Origin: Methylococcaceae bacterium UBA662
Lineage (GTDB): Bacteria; Pseudomonadota; Gammaproteobacteria; Methylococcales; Methylomonadaceae
Direction: 5' to 3'
DNA: 64,000 bases
NCBI GenBank assembly: GCA_002299425.1
Contig: DBNW01000055.1
Coordinates: 5,480 to 69,479, forward strand
The notes under the pieces are model-generated. The model had not been told where the DNA came from. It saw only the letters and a program-made list of their open reading frames with translations, and did no database searches. Positions 1 through 8,272 of the stretch are shown one piece after another. Numbering within the stretch: position 1 is the stretch's first letter; each line of letters starts with the position of its first letter. The translations under genes were made by a program, and so were the position numbers.

Positions 1-424
1 CTACCACCCAATCCGGACGCGCACCGGGGCGGTCAATTTTGTTGATGACGACGATGGGTTTTAAGCCTAATGCAAACGCTTTTTGCGTGACGAAGCGGGT
101 TTGCGGCATCGGCCCGTCAACGGCGTCTACTAACAACAACACTGAATCAACCATCGACAACACCCGTTCCACCTCGCCGCCAAAATCAGCGTGGCCGGGA
201 GTGTCGACGATGTTGATGTGGTAATCGCGCCAGTCCAGTGCCGTGTTTTTCGCCAGGATAGTAATGCCGCGTTCCTTTTCCAAATCATTGGAATCCATAA
301 CCCGCTCGCTAATTTTGGTATGGGCGGCAAACGTCCCTGATTGTTGCAGGAGCTTATCAACTAACGTGGTCTTGCCGTGGTCAACGTGCGCGATAATGGC
401 GATATTTCTTAATTTTTCAATCAC
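1..424 (-). CDS. typA: TypA/BipA ribosome-associated GTPase, N-terminal part
   Basis: This is a translational GTPase of the EF-G-like family that acts on ribosome assembly and stress adaptation. The window holds the first 141 residues; the rest lies beyond the left edge. Visible motifs are G1 AHVDHGKTT (residues 12-20), the switch I segment ending ERGITI, G3 DTPGHADF (74-81) and G4 NKID (128-131), all intact. The start is GTG at 424-422, because an in-frame stop lies just upstream and the nearby ATG is in another frame and soon terminates. No strong Shine-Dalgarno is seen. It is transcribed away from the LysR gene, with 236 bases between them. BipA is preferred over LepA or EF-G because of the short MIEKLRNIAIIAHVDHGKTT-type start. 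Confidence 0.93.
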   Translation of the reverse strand, partial: MIEKLRNIAIIAHVDHGKTTLVDKLLQQSGTFAAHTKISERVMDSNDLEKERGITILAKNTALDWRDYHINIVDTPGHADFGGEVERVLSMVDSVLLLVDAVDGPMPQTRFVTQKAFALGLKPIVVINKIDRPGARPDWVV

Positions 425-660
425 TGGGTATGCTCATGGGAGTTATTAAAAAGACTATCTAAAACAATTTGGCAATCCCGAAAAAACAAGACAAGAAAAC
501 GCCTGAGGGCATGCAGCCCATACCTTGAGAAGGGGTTTAAGTGCCGATAAAGTTTACAGAAAGCCGGCCCGCACCCGGATAATCAAATAATCAGAGTCTC
601 ATCAAGCAAAACACGCCATAGCCGGAACGGGCGGCCATTATCGCATTCATTGCCATGCGG

Positions 661-1572
661 TCAAGAATCATGGCTCGGCATACTGACTTTTGGGGGCAAC
701 CATTCCTGTAAAAACTCCAGAAAACGTCTGACCTTAGCCGACAAATATTTTCGGTGCGGGTAAACCGCATGAATGTCCAGCGGCGGTAATGTGTAACTTT
801 CCAGAACCGGTTTCAACTTGCCTTTTTCAATGTCACGGCTGACCACATACGACGCCAACATAACCAAACCCATGCCTTCAATGGCCGCTACTCTTAGGGC
901 ATCGGCGACATTGGCTTGCATACGCCCGGTTACGACAAGGGTTGCATTGCCATTCGGGCTTTTGAAATGCCACTTGTTTCTGGGAGCGCTCGCCCAATTG
1001 ATCAAGCAACTGTGCTGGTTTAAATCTTCCGGTTTCTCGGGGATGCCGTAACGGGCTAAATACTCAGGCGATCCACACACCACCATGCTGGAGCTGGCTA
1101 TTTTTCTGGCTACCATGCTGGTGTCATCCAAATTGCCCAGGCAAATGGCGATATCGATGCCTTCATCAATCATGTCACCCGGGGTTGATTGCAGAATTAG
1201 GTCGACGGTGAGGTCTGGATACGTTTTTAAAAATTCGGCTATTGCCCAGGTAATATGGGTGGCACCTATAACGGGAGGTGCGCTGATTTTTAAAACCCCG
1301 CGTGGCTCGGTTTGCAAATGGGTCACGGCTGCTTCCATTTCCTCCACATCTTGCAGCACCTGTTGACAGCGCTCTAAATAAGAGGCACCGACATCGGTCA
1401 GGCTTAGGCTGCGGGTAGTTCGGTTAAACAACCGGCTACCTAAATTGCTTTCAAGCTGCATGATGTGTTTAGTTGCCATCGCCCGTGAAATATCTAACTC
1501 GCGTGCGCCACCGGCAAAGCTACCCGCTTTAGCCACCCGCACAAAAACATTCATACTGGTCAATTTATCCAC
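661..1572 (-). CDS. LysR-family transcriptional regulator
   Basis: This 303-residue DNA-binding regulator has an N-terminal winged helix-turn-helix (about residues 1-60, with the characteristic MNVFVRVAKAGSF start and a FNRTTRSLSLT wing) followed by a periplasmic-binding-protein-like effector domain (about 90-290). It most resembles the CrgA/DmlR-like subgroup, so the effector cannot be named. The start is GTG at 1572, with GGAG about 11 bases upstream; an ATG six codons in is the alternative. It is divergent from a small membrane ORF, and LysR regulators often control the divergent neighbour, but no enzyme gene is nearby to suggest a ligand. Confidence 0.9.
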   Translation of the reverse strand: MDKLTSMNVFVRVAKAGSFAGGARELDISRAMATKHIMQLESNLGSRLFNRTTRSLSLTDVGASYLERCQQVLQDVEEMEAAVTHLQTEPRGVLKISAPPVIGATHITWAIAEFLKTYPDLTVDLILQSTPGDMIDEGIDIAICLGNLDDTSMVARKIASSSMVVCGSPEYLARYGIPEKPEDLNQHSCLINWASAPRNKWHFKSPNGNATLVVTGRMQANVADALRVAAIEGMGLVMLASYVVSRDIEKGKLKPVLESYTLPPLDIHAVYPHRKYLSAKVRRFLEFLQEWLPPKVSMPSHDS

Positions 1573-1878
1573 TTAAAGTACTCCGCTTCTTAGGAAGCTC
1601 TGCCATCGTTGTTTGTTTGGCTTTGATCTTATTCGGCACGGCAATCGTTGGATTTCATCCAGCTATTGTTTTATCCCCCACCCACTAAAAATATATTGAC
1701 TTTTTAAATGTTTCTTAAAAATTAAGAATTCATTTATTAATACGGGTATTGTACACAATAATTATGCCTGTATGATGACCCTCAACTTAAGAGAAAAAAT
1801 TTTCCAACCCCTATTAACCAACTAACAACTTAAGCTAACCCTTGTTTTCAAATAGCTTTTCTAAAGAGGACGTGCATC
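1573..1878. other. AT-rich divergent intergenic region with dyads
   Basis: This 306-base gap separates the LysR gene from the small ORF and contains no credible further gene. It has a 5-bp-arm hairpin (GCTTC-TTAG-GAAGC, 1585-1598) close to the lysR start, a conspicuously AT-rich tract around 1690-1740, and an interrupted palindrome at 1747-1760. These are the sort of sites a LysR regulator could use, but the assignment is inference. Confidence 0.5.
1747..1776 (+). promoter_or_regulatory. Putative promoter with overlapping 14-bp dyad
   Basis: TATTGT-AC-ACAATA (1747-1760) is a perfect interrupted dyad with 6-bp arms. It overlaps a weak -35 (TTGTAC, 1749-1754), which is spaced 16 bases from a good -10 (TATGAT, 1771-1776). 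This would give a leader of roughly 95 bases before the small ORF at 1879. The dyad is a candidate operator, possibly for the adjacent LysR protein. Confidence 0.4.
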
Positions 1879-2031
1879 ATGAATGAACTTACTAAAGACA
1901 TCCTGATCGGCTTACTGTTTATTGCCGGAATATGCAGCTTTATCTCGGGACAATTTATTATCTCGACCGTGTTGTTCGCCAGTGCCGCTATTTTCAGCAA
2001 CATTGCCAAAGTCAGCCCACTAAAAAGTTAG
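1879..2031 (+). CDS. Small hydrophobic protein, 50 aa
   Basis: This ORF is too short for most gene callers but well supported. The ATG has a clear AAAGAGGA ribosome-binding site eight bases upstream, and an intrinsic terminator follows 75 bases after the stop. The protein is mostly one long hydrophobic stretch (about residues 8-42) with charged ends, so it is probably an inner-membrane single- or hairpin-spanning peptide. I do not recognise a family and no function can be assigned. It stands alone as its own transcription unit, divergent from the LysR regulator, which may control it. Confidence 0.65.
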   Translation: MNELTKDILIGLLFIAGICSFISGQFIISTVLFASAAIFSNIAKVSPLKS

Positions 2032-2106
2032 ACTGTAACCCTTTAACAACCTCCTGGTGTTAGACCTTCAAGCAGCAACCCCTCATAGCTTCTGCTTGTT
2101 TTTTTA

Positions 2107-2140
2107 CCCCTGACGCGACTTCGTGTTAGGGGTTTTTTTT
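2107..2140 (+). terminator. Intrinsic terminator after small membrane ORF
   Basis: An 11-bp stem with two G-U pairs (CCCCTGACGCG against CGTGTTAGGGG) and a 4-base loop is followed by eight T. It ends the transcript of the 1879-2031 ORF and faces the 3' end of dapB. Confidence 0.85.
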
Positions 2141-2169
2141 GCCTACTGCTTAAAGGCGGAAAACTTCGC

Positions 2170-2982
2170 TTATACCGGTTCCTGCAAACCCAGGACATCC
2201 TGCATATCAAACAAGCCACGGTCTTTGTCAGCCAACCAAATAGCGGCTCTCACGGCTCCATTAGCAAAAGTCATACGGCTACTCGCCTTATGGGTAATCT
2301 CAAGACATTCGCCTTCATCGACAAACATGACGGTATGTTCGCCCACAATATCGCCCGCACGCACAGTGGAAAAACCAATGGTGGAAGCTTTACGCTCGCC
2401 GGTTATCCCTTGCCTACCGTAAACAGCGCATTCGTTCAGGTTACGGCCTAATGTTTTAGCAATGACTTCGCCCATACGCAATGCCGTTCCCGAAGGCGCA
2501 TCTACCTTATGGCGATGGTGAGCCTCAATGATTTCAATATCCGAGTAGCTGCCCATGACTTTCGCCATTACTTCCAAAATTTTTAAGGCAAGATTCACTC
2601 CGACGCTCATGTTCGGCGCCATGACGATGGCTATTTCCTGGCCTACATCAAAAATTCGCTGCTTTTCAAGATCAGTAAAGCCAGTGGTGCCGATAACCAT
2701 TTTTTTGCCATGGGTTCGGCATAACTCTAAAAATTCTAAAGAAGGCTCGGGGCGGGTAAAATCAACCAACACATCAAATTTATCCAGTGCTTGGGTTGGC
2801 TCTTCAAGTACTGAAACACCTATTAAACCCATTCCCGCCAACTCCCCCGCATCTCTGCCAACTGACGGACTTCCTGGTCTGGCAACGGCTGTTGTCAACC
2901 GCGCCTGTTCATTCAGCATCGAAGCTTTGATCAAAGCCAAACCCATCCGCCCAGGCACGCCCGCCACTGCTATCCTCACCAT
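2170..2982 (-). CDS. dapB: 4-hydroxy-tetrahydrodipicolinate reductase
   Basis: DapB reduces hydroxy-tetrahydrodipicolinate with NAD(P)H in the lysine and diaminopimelate pathway, feeding peptidoglycan as well as lysine synthesis. The 270-residue protein has the N-terminal nucleotide-binding GVPGRMG motif (residues 8-14) and the substrate-binding signature HHRHKVDAPSGTAL near residue 155. Length is normal for the family. It starts three bases after the dnaJ stop, so it is the last gene of the hrcA-grpE-dnaK-dnaJ transcript. This linkage of lysine biosynthesis to a heat-shock operon could make its expression heat-responsive. Confidence 0.97.
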   Translation of the reverse strand: MVRIAVAGVPGRMGLALIKASMLNEQARLTTAVARPGSPSVGRDAGELAGMGLIGVSVLEEPTQALDKFDVLVDFTRPEPSLEFLELCRTHGKKMVIGTTGFTDLEKQRIFDVGQEIAIVMAPNMSVGVNLALKILEVMAKVMGSYSDIEIIEAHHRHKVDAPSGTALRMGEVIAKTLGRNLNECAVYGRQGITGERKASTIGFSTVRAGDIVGEHTVMFVDEGECLEITHKASSRMTFANGAVRAAIWLADKDRGLFDMQDVLGLQEPV

Positions 2983-2985
2983 GAG

Positions 2986-4131
2986 CTACCCCGTCAGTTT
3001 GTCAAAAAACTCTCTCACACCGTCCATGAAGGAGTGCTCTTGAGGACTATGGTGCTTGCCGCCTCCGGTTAAAGATTCGCCTAATTTTTGCACCAACGCT
3101 TTTTGCTCTTTGGTCAGATTAACCGGAGTTTCCACCAAAACCTTACACAGCATATCCCCAACCGCGCCACCCCGCACCGGCTTAACTCCTTTGCCACGCA
3201 AGCGGAAGGTTTTGCCGGTTTGGGTTTCAGGCGGAATTTTCAGCATCACTTTGCCGTCGAGGGTGGGCACTTCTATGTCATCGCCCAAACAGGCGGTCAC
3301 AAAACTGATAGGAACCTCGCAGTATAAATTGGCACCGTCACGGGTAAAAATGTCATGCTCTTTAACCCTAATTTCGATGTACAAATCGCCTGCCGGTGCC
3401 CCCCGCTCGCCGGCTTCGCCCTCGCCGGTCAGACGGATACGGTCGCCGGTATCAACGCCGGCGGGAATCTTGGCCGACAAGGTTTTGCTCTCTTGAACCC
3501 AGCCCTGCCCATGGCATTTGGTGCAAGGGTCTTTGATTTGTTTGCCGGTACCCCGGCAGGTGGGGCAGGTTTGTTGGACGGAAAAAAAACCTTGCTGCAT
3601 TCGAACTTGACCGTGACCGTGGCAAGTCGGACAGATAACTGGCGAAGAGCCTTTTTTGGCGCCGGTGCCGGAACATTCTCTACACACCACCCGCACCGGG
3701 ATACGAATTTTTTGCTCCGTTCCGGCAACGGCTTCTTCTAGGGTAATTTCCAGGTTGTAGCGTAGATCCGCCCCTTTCTGCGGCCCACTACGAGACCTGC
3801 CGCCGCCAAAAATGTCGCCAAAAACATCGCCAAAAATATCGCCGAGTCCCTCCGCACTGGAAAAACCGCCGCCGAACCCACCCGCCCCGCCCATGGCAGA
3901 ATCCACACCCGCATGGCCGAACTGATCGTAAGCAGCTCTTTTTTTGGGATCCGATAAAATCTCGTAAGCTTCTTTAATTTTCTTAAAATTTTTCTCAGCT
4001 TCTTCAGAGTTATCTTTGTTCCGATCAGGATGGTACTTCATCGCCAAACGGCGATAAGCTTTTTTTATCTCCGCGTCGCTGGCGTTGCGCTCGACATCCA
4101 GCAATTTGTAAAAATCTTCTTTCGCTGCCAT
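2986..4131 (-). CDS. dnaJ: Chaperone DnaJ (Hsp40)
   Basis: DnaJ is the co-chaperone that delivers clients to DnaK and stimulates its ATPase. The 381-residue protein has a J domain with the HPD tripeptide (34-36), a Gly/Phe-rich linker (about 75-120), four CxxCxGxG zinc repeats (CRECSGTG, CPTCHGHG, CPTCRGTG, CTKCHGQG, about 150-215) and a C-terminal client-binding domain, so it is a full-length type I Hsp40. It lies downstream of dnaK, but an intrinsic terminator and a separate hairpin lie between them, so its level is probably set partly independently. A Shine-Dalgarno close to the ATG is not obvious. Confidence 0.98.
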   Translation of the reverse strand: MAAKEDFYKLLDVERNASDAEIKKAYRRLAMKYHPDRNKDNSEEAEKNFKKIKEAYEILSDPKKRAAYDQFGHAGVDSAMGGAGGFGGGFSSAEGLGDIFGDVFGDIFGGGRSRSGPQKGADLRYNLEITLEEAVAGTEQKIRIPVRVVCRECSGTGAKKGSSPVICPTCHGHGQVRMQQGFFSVQQTCPTCRGTGKQIKDPCTKCHGQGWVQESKTLSAKIPAGVDTGDRIRLTGEGEAGERGAPAGDLYIEIRVKEHDIFTRDGANLYCEVPISFVTACLGDDIEVPTLDGKVMLKIPPETQTGKTFRLRGKGVKPVRGGAVGDMLCKVLVETPVNLTKEQKALVQKLGESLTGGGKHHSPQEHSFMDGVREFFDKLTG

Positions 4132-4155
4132 TGTTCGTTATTGGTTAGTCCTAGT

Positions 4156-4195
4156 TGATTTCAATAATAGGTCAGAAGCCCTACCATTGAAATCA
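4156..4195. promoter_or_regulatory. Inverted repeat in the dnaJ leader
   Basis: Perfect 10-bp arms TGATTTCAAT (4156-4165) and ATTGAAATCA (4186-4195) enclose a further 4-bp pairing (TAGG/CCTA). The repeat lies 24 bases upstream of the dnaJ ATG and downstream of the dnaK terminator. It could be an mRNA hairpin affecting dnaJ translation or stability, or a protein-binding dyad. No known thermosensor class is recognised. Confidence 0.6.
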
Positions 4196-4207
4196 TCATG
4201 CGTTTTT

Positions 4208-4247
4208 AAATAAAAATAGCGCGACCCGGAAAAAACCGGACCGCGCT
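4208..4247 (-). terminator. Intrinsic terminator between dnaK and dnaJ
   Basis: On the minus strand a 12-bp stem (AGCGCGGTCCGG with CCGGGTCGCGCT, two G-U pairs) with a T6 loop is followed by ATTTTTATTT. It begins 18 bases after the dnaK stop, so it probably stops much dnaK transcription and lowers dnaJ-dapB expression relative to dnaK. Confidence 0.85.
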
Positions 4248-4265
4248 TTGTCGACGCTTTGGTGG

Positions 4266-6188
4266 TTACTTGTTATTGTCCTTCACTTCTTCAAATTCGG
4301 CATCCACCACGCCGTCATCGGCCGCTTTGCCGTGGCTTTCGCTGGCAGGAGCCTGCGCATCAGCGGCGCCTTGTTGGGCGTAAACCCGCTCGGCCAGCTT
4401 GCCGGCCACTTCGGTCAAGGTGTTGGTTTTGGCTTCGATTTCGGCTTTGTCGTCACCTTTAACGGCTTGTTTCAGTTCGTCGATGGCTTTTTCGATCGCG
4501 GTTTTTTCCGCCGCGTCAACGTTACCGTCGAGTTCCTTTAACGATTTTTCGGTGGCATGGATCATGCCGTCGGCATGGTTACGCGCCTGCACCAATTCAT
4601 GCAATTTGCGGTCTTCGTCGGCATGGGCCTCGGCATCTTTGACCATGCGTTTGACTTCGTCTTCGGACAAACCGCTGGAAGCCTTAATAACGATGGACTG
4701 CTTTTTGCCGGTGGCCTTGTCTTTGGCCGACACATTCAAAATGCCGTTGGCGTCGATGTCGAACGAAACCTCAATTTGCGGGATACCCCGAGGTGCCGAC
4801 GGGATGTTGGCCAAGTCAAACCGCCCTAGAGATTTGTTGGCCGCAGCCATTTCCCGCTCGCCCTGCAAGACATGGATGGTCACGGCGGTTTGGTTGTCAT
4901 CGGCAGTTGAGAACACTTGCGCGGCATTGGTGGGGATGGTGGTGTTTTTTTCGATCAGCTTGGTCATCACGCCGCCCAAGGTTTCGATACCTAACGACAG
5001 CGGAATCACATCCAGCAACAACACGTCCTTGACATCTCCGCCCAAAACACCGGCTTGAATGGCCGCACCCAAGGCCACCGCTTCGTCCGGGTTGACGTCT
5101 TTGCGCGGTTCCCGGCCAAAGATAGCCTTCACCATTTCTTGCACTTTCGGCATACGAGTCTGGCCGCCGACCAAAATCACGTCGTTAATTTCTGACGCGC
5201 TCAAACCAGCGTCTTTCAAGGCCATCTCGCAAGGGCCTTTGGTGCGGTTAATCAGCTCTTCAACCAGTGACTCTAATTTGGCACGGGTCAATTTGATGTT
5301 CAAATGCTTAGGCCCTGAGGCATCAGCGGTGATGTAGGGCAGATTGACATCGGTTTGTTGGTTGGATGACAGTTCAATCTTGGCTTTTTCCGCCGATTCC
5401 TTCAGACGCTGCAACGCCAATGGGTCGTTGTGCAAATCCACGCCCGTGTCTTTTTTGAACTCAGCCACCAGGTATTCAATAATACGAGCGTCGAAATCTT
5501 CACCGCCTAAAAAGGTGTCGCCGTTGGTGGACAACACTTCAAACTGGTGTTCGCCTTCGATTTCGGCGATTTCGATAATGGAAATATCGAACGTGCCGCC
5601 ACCTAAGTCGTACACGGCGATTTTGGTGTCGCCCTTAGGCTTGTCCATGCCGAACGCCAACGCCGAGGCGGTCGGCTCGTTGATGATACGCTTGACTTCC
5701 AGGCCGGCGATGCGGCCGGCGTCTTTGGTGGCTTGGCGCTGGGAATCGTTGAAATAAGCCGGTACGGTGATGACCGCTTCGGTCACTTCCTCGCCCAAAT
5801 AGGCTTCGGCATCTTTTTTCAACTTCATCAACACGCGGGCGGAAATTTCCGGGGCGGCCATTTTTTTGCCATGCACTTCCACCCAGGCGTCACCGTTTTC
5901 GGCCTCGACGATATTGTATGGCACCATTTTGATGTCTTTTTGCACGACATCGTCCTTAAAGCGGCGGCCGATCAGGCGCTTGATGGCAAACAAGGTGTTT
6001 TGGGGGTTGGTGACGGCCTGGCGCTTGGCCGATTGGCCGACCAGCACTTCGTTGTCGCCGGTGAAGGCAATGATCGACGGGGTGGTACGCGCGCCTTCGC
6101 TGTTTTCGATCACCTTTGCCACGCCGTTTTCTAAAACGGCCACGCAGGAGTTGGTGGTCCCTAAATCGATTCCGATAATTTTTGCCAT
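4266..6188 (-). CDS. dnaK: Chaperone DnaK (Hsp70)
   Basis: DnaK is the ATP-dependent Hsp70 that binds exposed hydrophobic segments of unfolded proteins. The 640-residue protein has the N-terminal phosphate-binding motif GIDLGTTNSC, the DLGGGTFDIS motif near residue 195, a conserved nucleotide-binding domain to about 385, a substrate-binding beta domain, an alpha-helical lid and an acidic C-terminus containing EEVKD. Length and all signatures are canonical. It follows grpE with a 66-base gap inside the HrcA-controlled operon. Confidence 0.99.
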   Translation of the reverse strand: MAKIIGIDLGTTNSCVAVLENGVAKVIENSEGARTTPSIIAFTGDNEVLVGQSAKRQAVTNPQNTLFAIKRLIGRRFKDDVVQKDIKMVPYNIVEAENGDAWVEVHGKKMAAPEISARVLMKLKKDAEAYLGEEVTEAVITVPAYFNDSQRQATKDAGRIAGLEVKRIINEPTASALAFGMDKPKGDTKIAVYDLGGGTFDISIIEIAEIEGEHQFEVLSTNGDTFLGGEDFDARIIEYLVAEFKKDTGVDLHNDPLALQRLKESAEKAKIELSSNQQTDVNLPYITADASGPKHLNIKLTRAKLESLVEELINRTKGPCEMALKDAGLSASEINDVILVGGQTRMPKVQEMVKAIFGREPRKDVNPDEAVALGAAIQAGVLGGDVKDVLLLDVIPLSLGIETLGGVMTKLIEKNTTIPTNAAQVFSTADDNQTAVTIHVLQGEREMAAANKSLGRFDLANIPSAPRGIPQIEVSFDIDANGILNVSAKDKATGKKQSIVIKASSGLSEDEVKRMVKDAEAHADEDRKLHELVQARNHADGMIHATEKSLKELDGNVDAAEKTAIEKAIDELKQAVKGDDKAEIEAKTNTLTEVAGKLAERVYAQQGAADAQAPASESHGKAADDGVVDAEFEEVKDNNK

Positions 6189-6254
6189 TGCATGTCTCCA
6201 GGCTTGATTTATAGTGTTAATGATTGTGCCGATATGAGGCTATTCGCTAGGATT

Positions 6255-6923
6255 TCAAGCCTGCCCATCTGCGGCTTTGGCTACGACCACCAAGGCCGGG
6301 CGCAACAGCCGCCCATGCAGCAAAAAACCGCTTTGGAACACGTTGACGACGGTGTTTGGCTCAGCACCCTCCACCGGCTGCATGGCCATGGCTTGGTGGT
6401 GTTCGGCGTTGAAGACTTCACCCAAGGGATTGATTTCGACGATGTTGAATTTGGCAAAAGCCGCTTGCAGTTGTTTTAGCGTCAGCTCACTGCCTTCGCG
6501 GAATTTTTGCACCTGTTCGCTATCGCCCGTCGCCGCCTGCAAACCCAAGACCAAGCTGTCCAACACCGGCAGCAATTCTTTGGCAAAACCGGTCAGGGCA
6601 AATTTATGGGTATCTTCCAAGTCTTTTTGCACCCGGCGTTTTAGGTTTTCCATTTCCGCTTGTGCGCGCAAGGCTTTGTCCCAGTTTTCATGGGCCTTTT
6701 GTTTGACCTCCGCCAATTCATTTTTCAGCTCTGCAATCGTGTATTCGTGCTCGCCAACCTCGGTGTGTTGCCCTTCCGGATCCGAGGACGCATCCTGGGA
6801 CGTTTGGTCCGGTTTCAGCCCTTCGTCCGGTTCGGCTTGCGCCGTATCATCCCACCCCGCCTGTTCCGGCACCACCGTGGTTTCTGCAATTGCTGCGTCA
6901 GGTGTTTCCTGATTTTTTTCCAT
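6255..6923 (-). CDS. grpE: Nucleotide exchange factor GrpE
   Basis: GrpE releases ADP from DnaK and works as a thermosensing dimer. This 222-residue protein has an extended acidic, low-complexity N-terminus (about residues 1-60), a long coiled coil (about 60-130, including AELKNELAEVKQKAHENWDK) and a C-terminal beta domain with the GEVFNAEHHQAM signature. It is second in the heat-shock operon, between hrcA and dnaK. The N-terminal extension makes it somewhat longer than the E. coli protein. Confidence 0.97.
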   Translation of the reverse strand: MEKNQETPDAAIAETTVVPEQAGWDDTAQAEPDEGLKPDQTSQDASSDPEGQHTEVGEHEYTIAELKNELAEVKQKAHENWDKALRAQAEMENLKRRVQKDLEDTHKFALTGFAKELLPVLDSLVLGLQAATGDSEQVQKFREGSELTLKQLQAAFAKFNIVEINPLGEVFNAEHHQAMAMQPVEGAEPNTVVNVFQSGFLLHGRLLRPALVVVAKAADGQA

Positions 6924-7057
6924 AACTTTGACCTTAAAAAATTTATTGGGTTAGCGATTAAAAGGGGTTCACTGCCGCGCCAAGCCCATAACATGGGTTA
7001 GCGGCCGTCAAGATTCGCCCGGCACAAGGCCTTAAGTTTTGGGCTACTTCTTTGGGC

Positions 7058-8116
7058 TCACGTTGGGGATAGGCATTTCGGATTCAAGGCCGCGCCCAAT
7101 AATTTTGCAGTCACATCAACGAAAGGAATGATTTTTTGGTAATTCATCCGGGTCGGGCCGATCACGCCCAAGACACCCACCACCCGGTTGCTAACCGAAT
7201 AAGAGGAGGTCACCAAACTGCAATGCCGAAATTCTTGATAACCCGATTCTTCGCCGATGAAAATCTGCACGCCCTGAACTTGCATACACTGATCCAGCAA
7301 ATGGATCACCGCCTGCTTTTGGCTAAAAGCCTCAAACAACTGTTTGAGCCTGTCCATATCTGACAATTCGGACACACCCATTAAATTGGTTTCACCCGCC
7401 AAGACAAAATCATCCTGGCTGCCGTCTTCATTAAAAACCAATTTGGCCATGGCGATGGCATCGAGCATGCTTTGGTTGATGCAGTCTTGGGTGTCTTGCA
7501 AATCTTTGAGAACCGATTCCCTAATCGCTGCCAGGCTTTGTCCGCAGTACACGGAATTTAAATAGTTGGCAGCGCATTGCAGTTCGGCTTGGCTGAAGGT
7601 GCGCGAGGTGTGGATGATGCGGTTGTGGACCTCTTGTTCATTGGTGACAAAAATCACCAACACCCGGGTGTTGGACAAAGGCAGAAACTCGATCTGCCGA
7701 AAATTGATTGTTTCCCGCTTAGGCAAAGTCACTACACCCGCCATTTGGGTTAGCTCCGCCAATAACCGGGAGGTGCAACCGATAATTTGACCACTGTCCT
7801 CGGTAACTTGCAAACCTCTATGCAAGCGCGACAAGTCTTGCTCATCCAGCGGTCTCACGGTCAACAAACTGTCAACAAATAGCCGGTAGCCACTCGCGGT
7901 AGGCACTCTACCTGCGGAGGTATGCGGGGAACACACCAAACCCAAATCCTCCAGGTCCGACATGACGTTACGAACGGTAGCCGGGCTAAGATTTAGCTCG
8001 GAATCTTTCGACAACACCCTAGAACCCACCGGCTGACCGTCGCTTATATAGCGCTCGACCAGCGTTTTCAAGAGCTGCAAGGAACGCTCATTTAAAGCAA
8101 ATTGGTTTTTAGCCAC
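7058..8116 (-). CDS. hrcA: Heat-inducible transcription repressor HrcA
   Basis: HrcA represses class I heat-shock operons by binding CIRCE; its folding depends on GroEL, so repression is relieved when chaperones are occupied. The 352-residue protein has an N-terminal winged helix (about 1-90, with the typical LNLSPATVRNVMSDLEDLGL recognition region) and a GAF-like dimerisation region (about 105-345). It is the first gene of the hrcA-grpE-dnaK-dnaJ-dapB unit and has a CIRCE element 23 bases upstream of its start, implying autoregulation. E. coli lacks hrcA, but several gammaproteobacterial lineages keep it. Confidence 0.97.
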   Translation of the reverse strand: MAKNQFALNERSLQLLKTLVERYISDGQPVGSRVLSKDSELNLSPATVRNVMSDLEDLGLVCSPHTSAGRVPTASGYRLFVDSLLTVRPLDEQDLSRLHRGLQVTEDSGQIIGCTSRLLAELTQMAGVVTLPKRETINFRQIEFLPLSNTRVLVIFVTNEQEVHNRIIHTSRTFSQAELQCAANYLNSVYCGQSLAAIRESVLKDLQDTQDCINQSMLDAIAMAKLVFNEDGSQDDFVLAGETNLMGVSELSDMDRLKQLFEAFSQKQAVIHLLDQCMQVQGVQIFIGEESGYQEFRHCSLVTSSYSVSNRVVGVLGVIGPTRMNYQKIIPFVDVTAKLLGAALNPKCLSPT

Positions 8117-8138
8117 GATCGCACCCTCGCCGAAAAAA

Positions 8139-8165
8139 CTGGCACTCTAAGCAGGGGAGTGCTAA
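8139..8165 (-). promoter_or_regulatory. CIRCE operator upstream of hrcA
   Basis: CTGGCACTC (8139-8147), a 9-base spacer, then GAGTGCTAA (8157-8165) match the CIRCE consensus TTAGCACTC-N9-GAGTGCTAA with only two mismatches, in the left arm. It overlaps the expected transcription start of the hrcA promoter and is the binding site for the HrcA encoded immediately downstream. Confidence 0.95.
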
Positions 8166-8171
8166 CACACG

Positions 8172-8200
8172 AAGGTACCAATTCAAGCCCCTGTTGTCAA
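8172..8200 (-). promoter_or_regulatory. Putative housekeeping promoter of the hrcA operon
   Basis: On the minus strand a perfect TTGACA -35 (8200-8195) is separated by 17 bases from a weak -10, TACCTT (8177-8172). The predicted start falls on the edge of CIRCE, which is the usual arrangement for HrcA repression. Confidence 0.55.
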
Positions 8201-8272
8201 CCAAACTCACCCATTGAAAACGATTACTCACCCGGCTTGTGGGCACAGTCGTTAGCGCTTAGCATCTTTAGT

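Noticed and set aside
6960..7030. Possible sigma-32 promoter before grpE (CTTGAC then CCCAT)
   Set aside because: The spacing between the two elements is about 9 bases, too short for sigma-32, and CIRCE upstream of hrcA already explains heat control.
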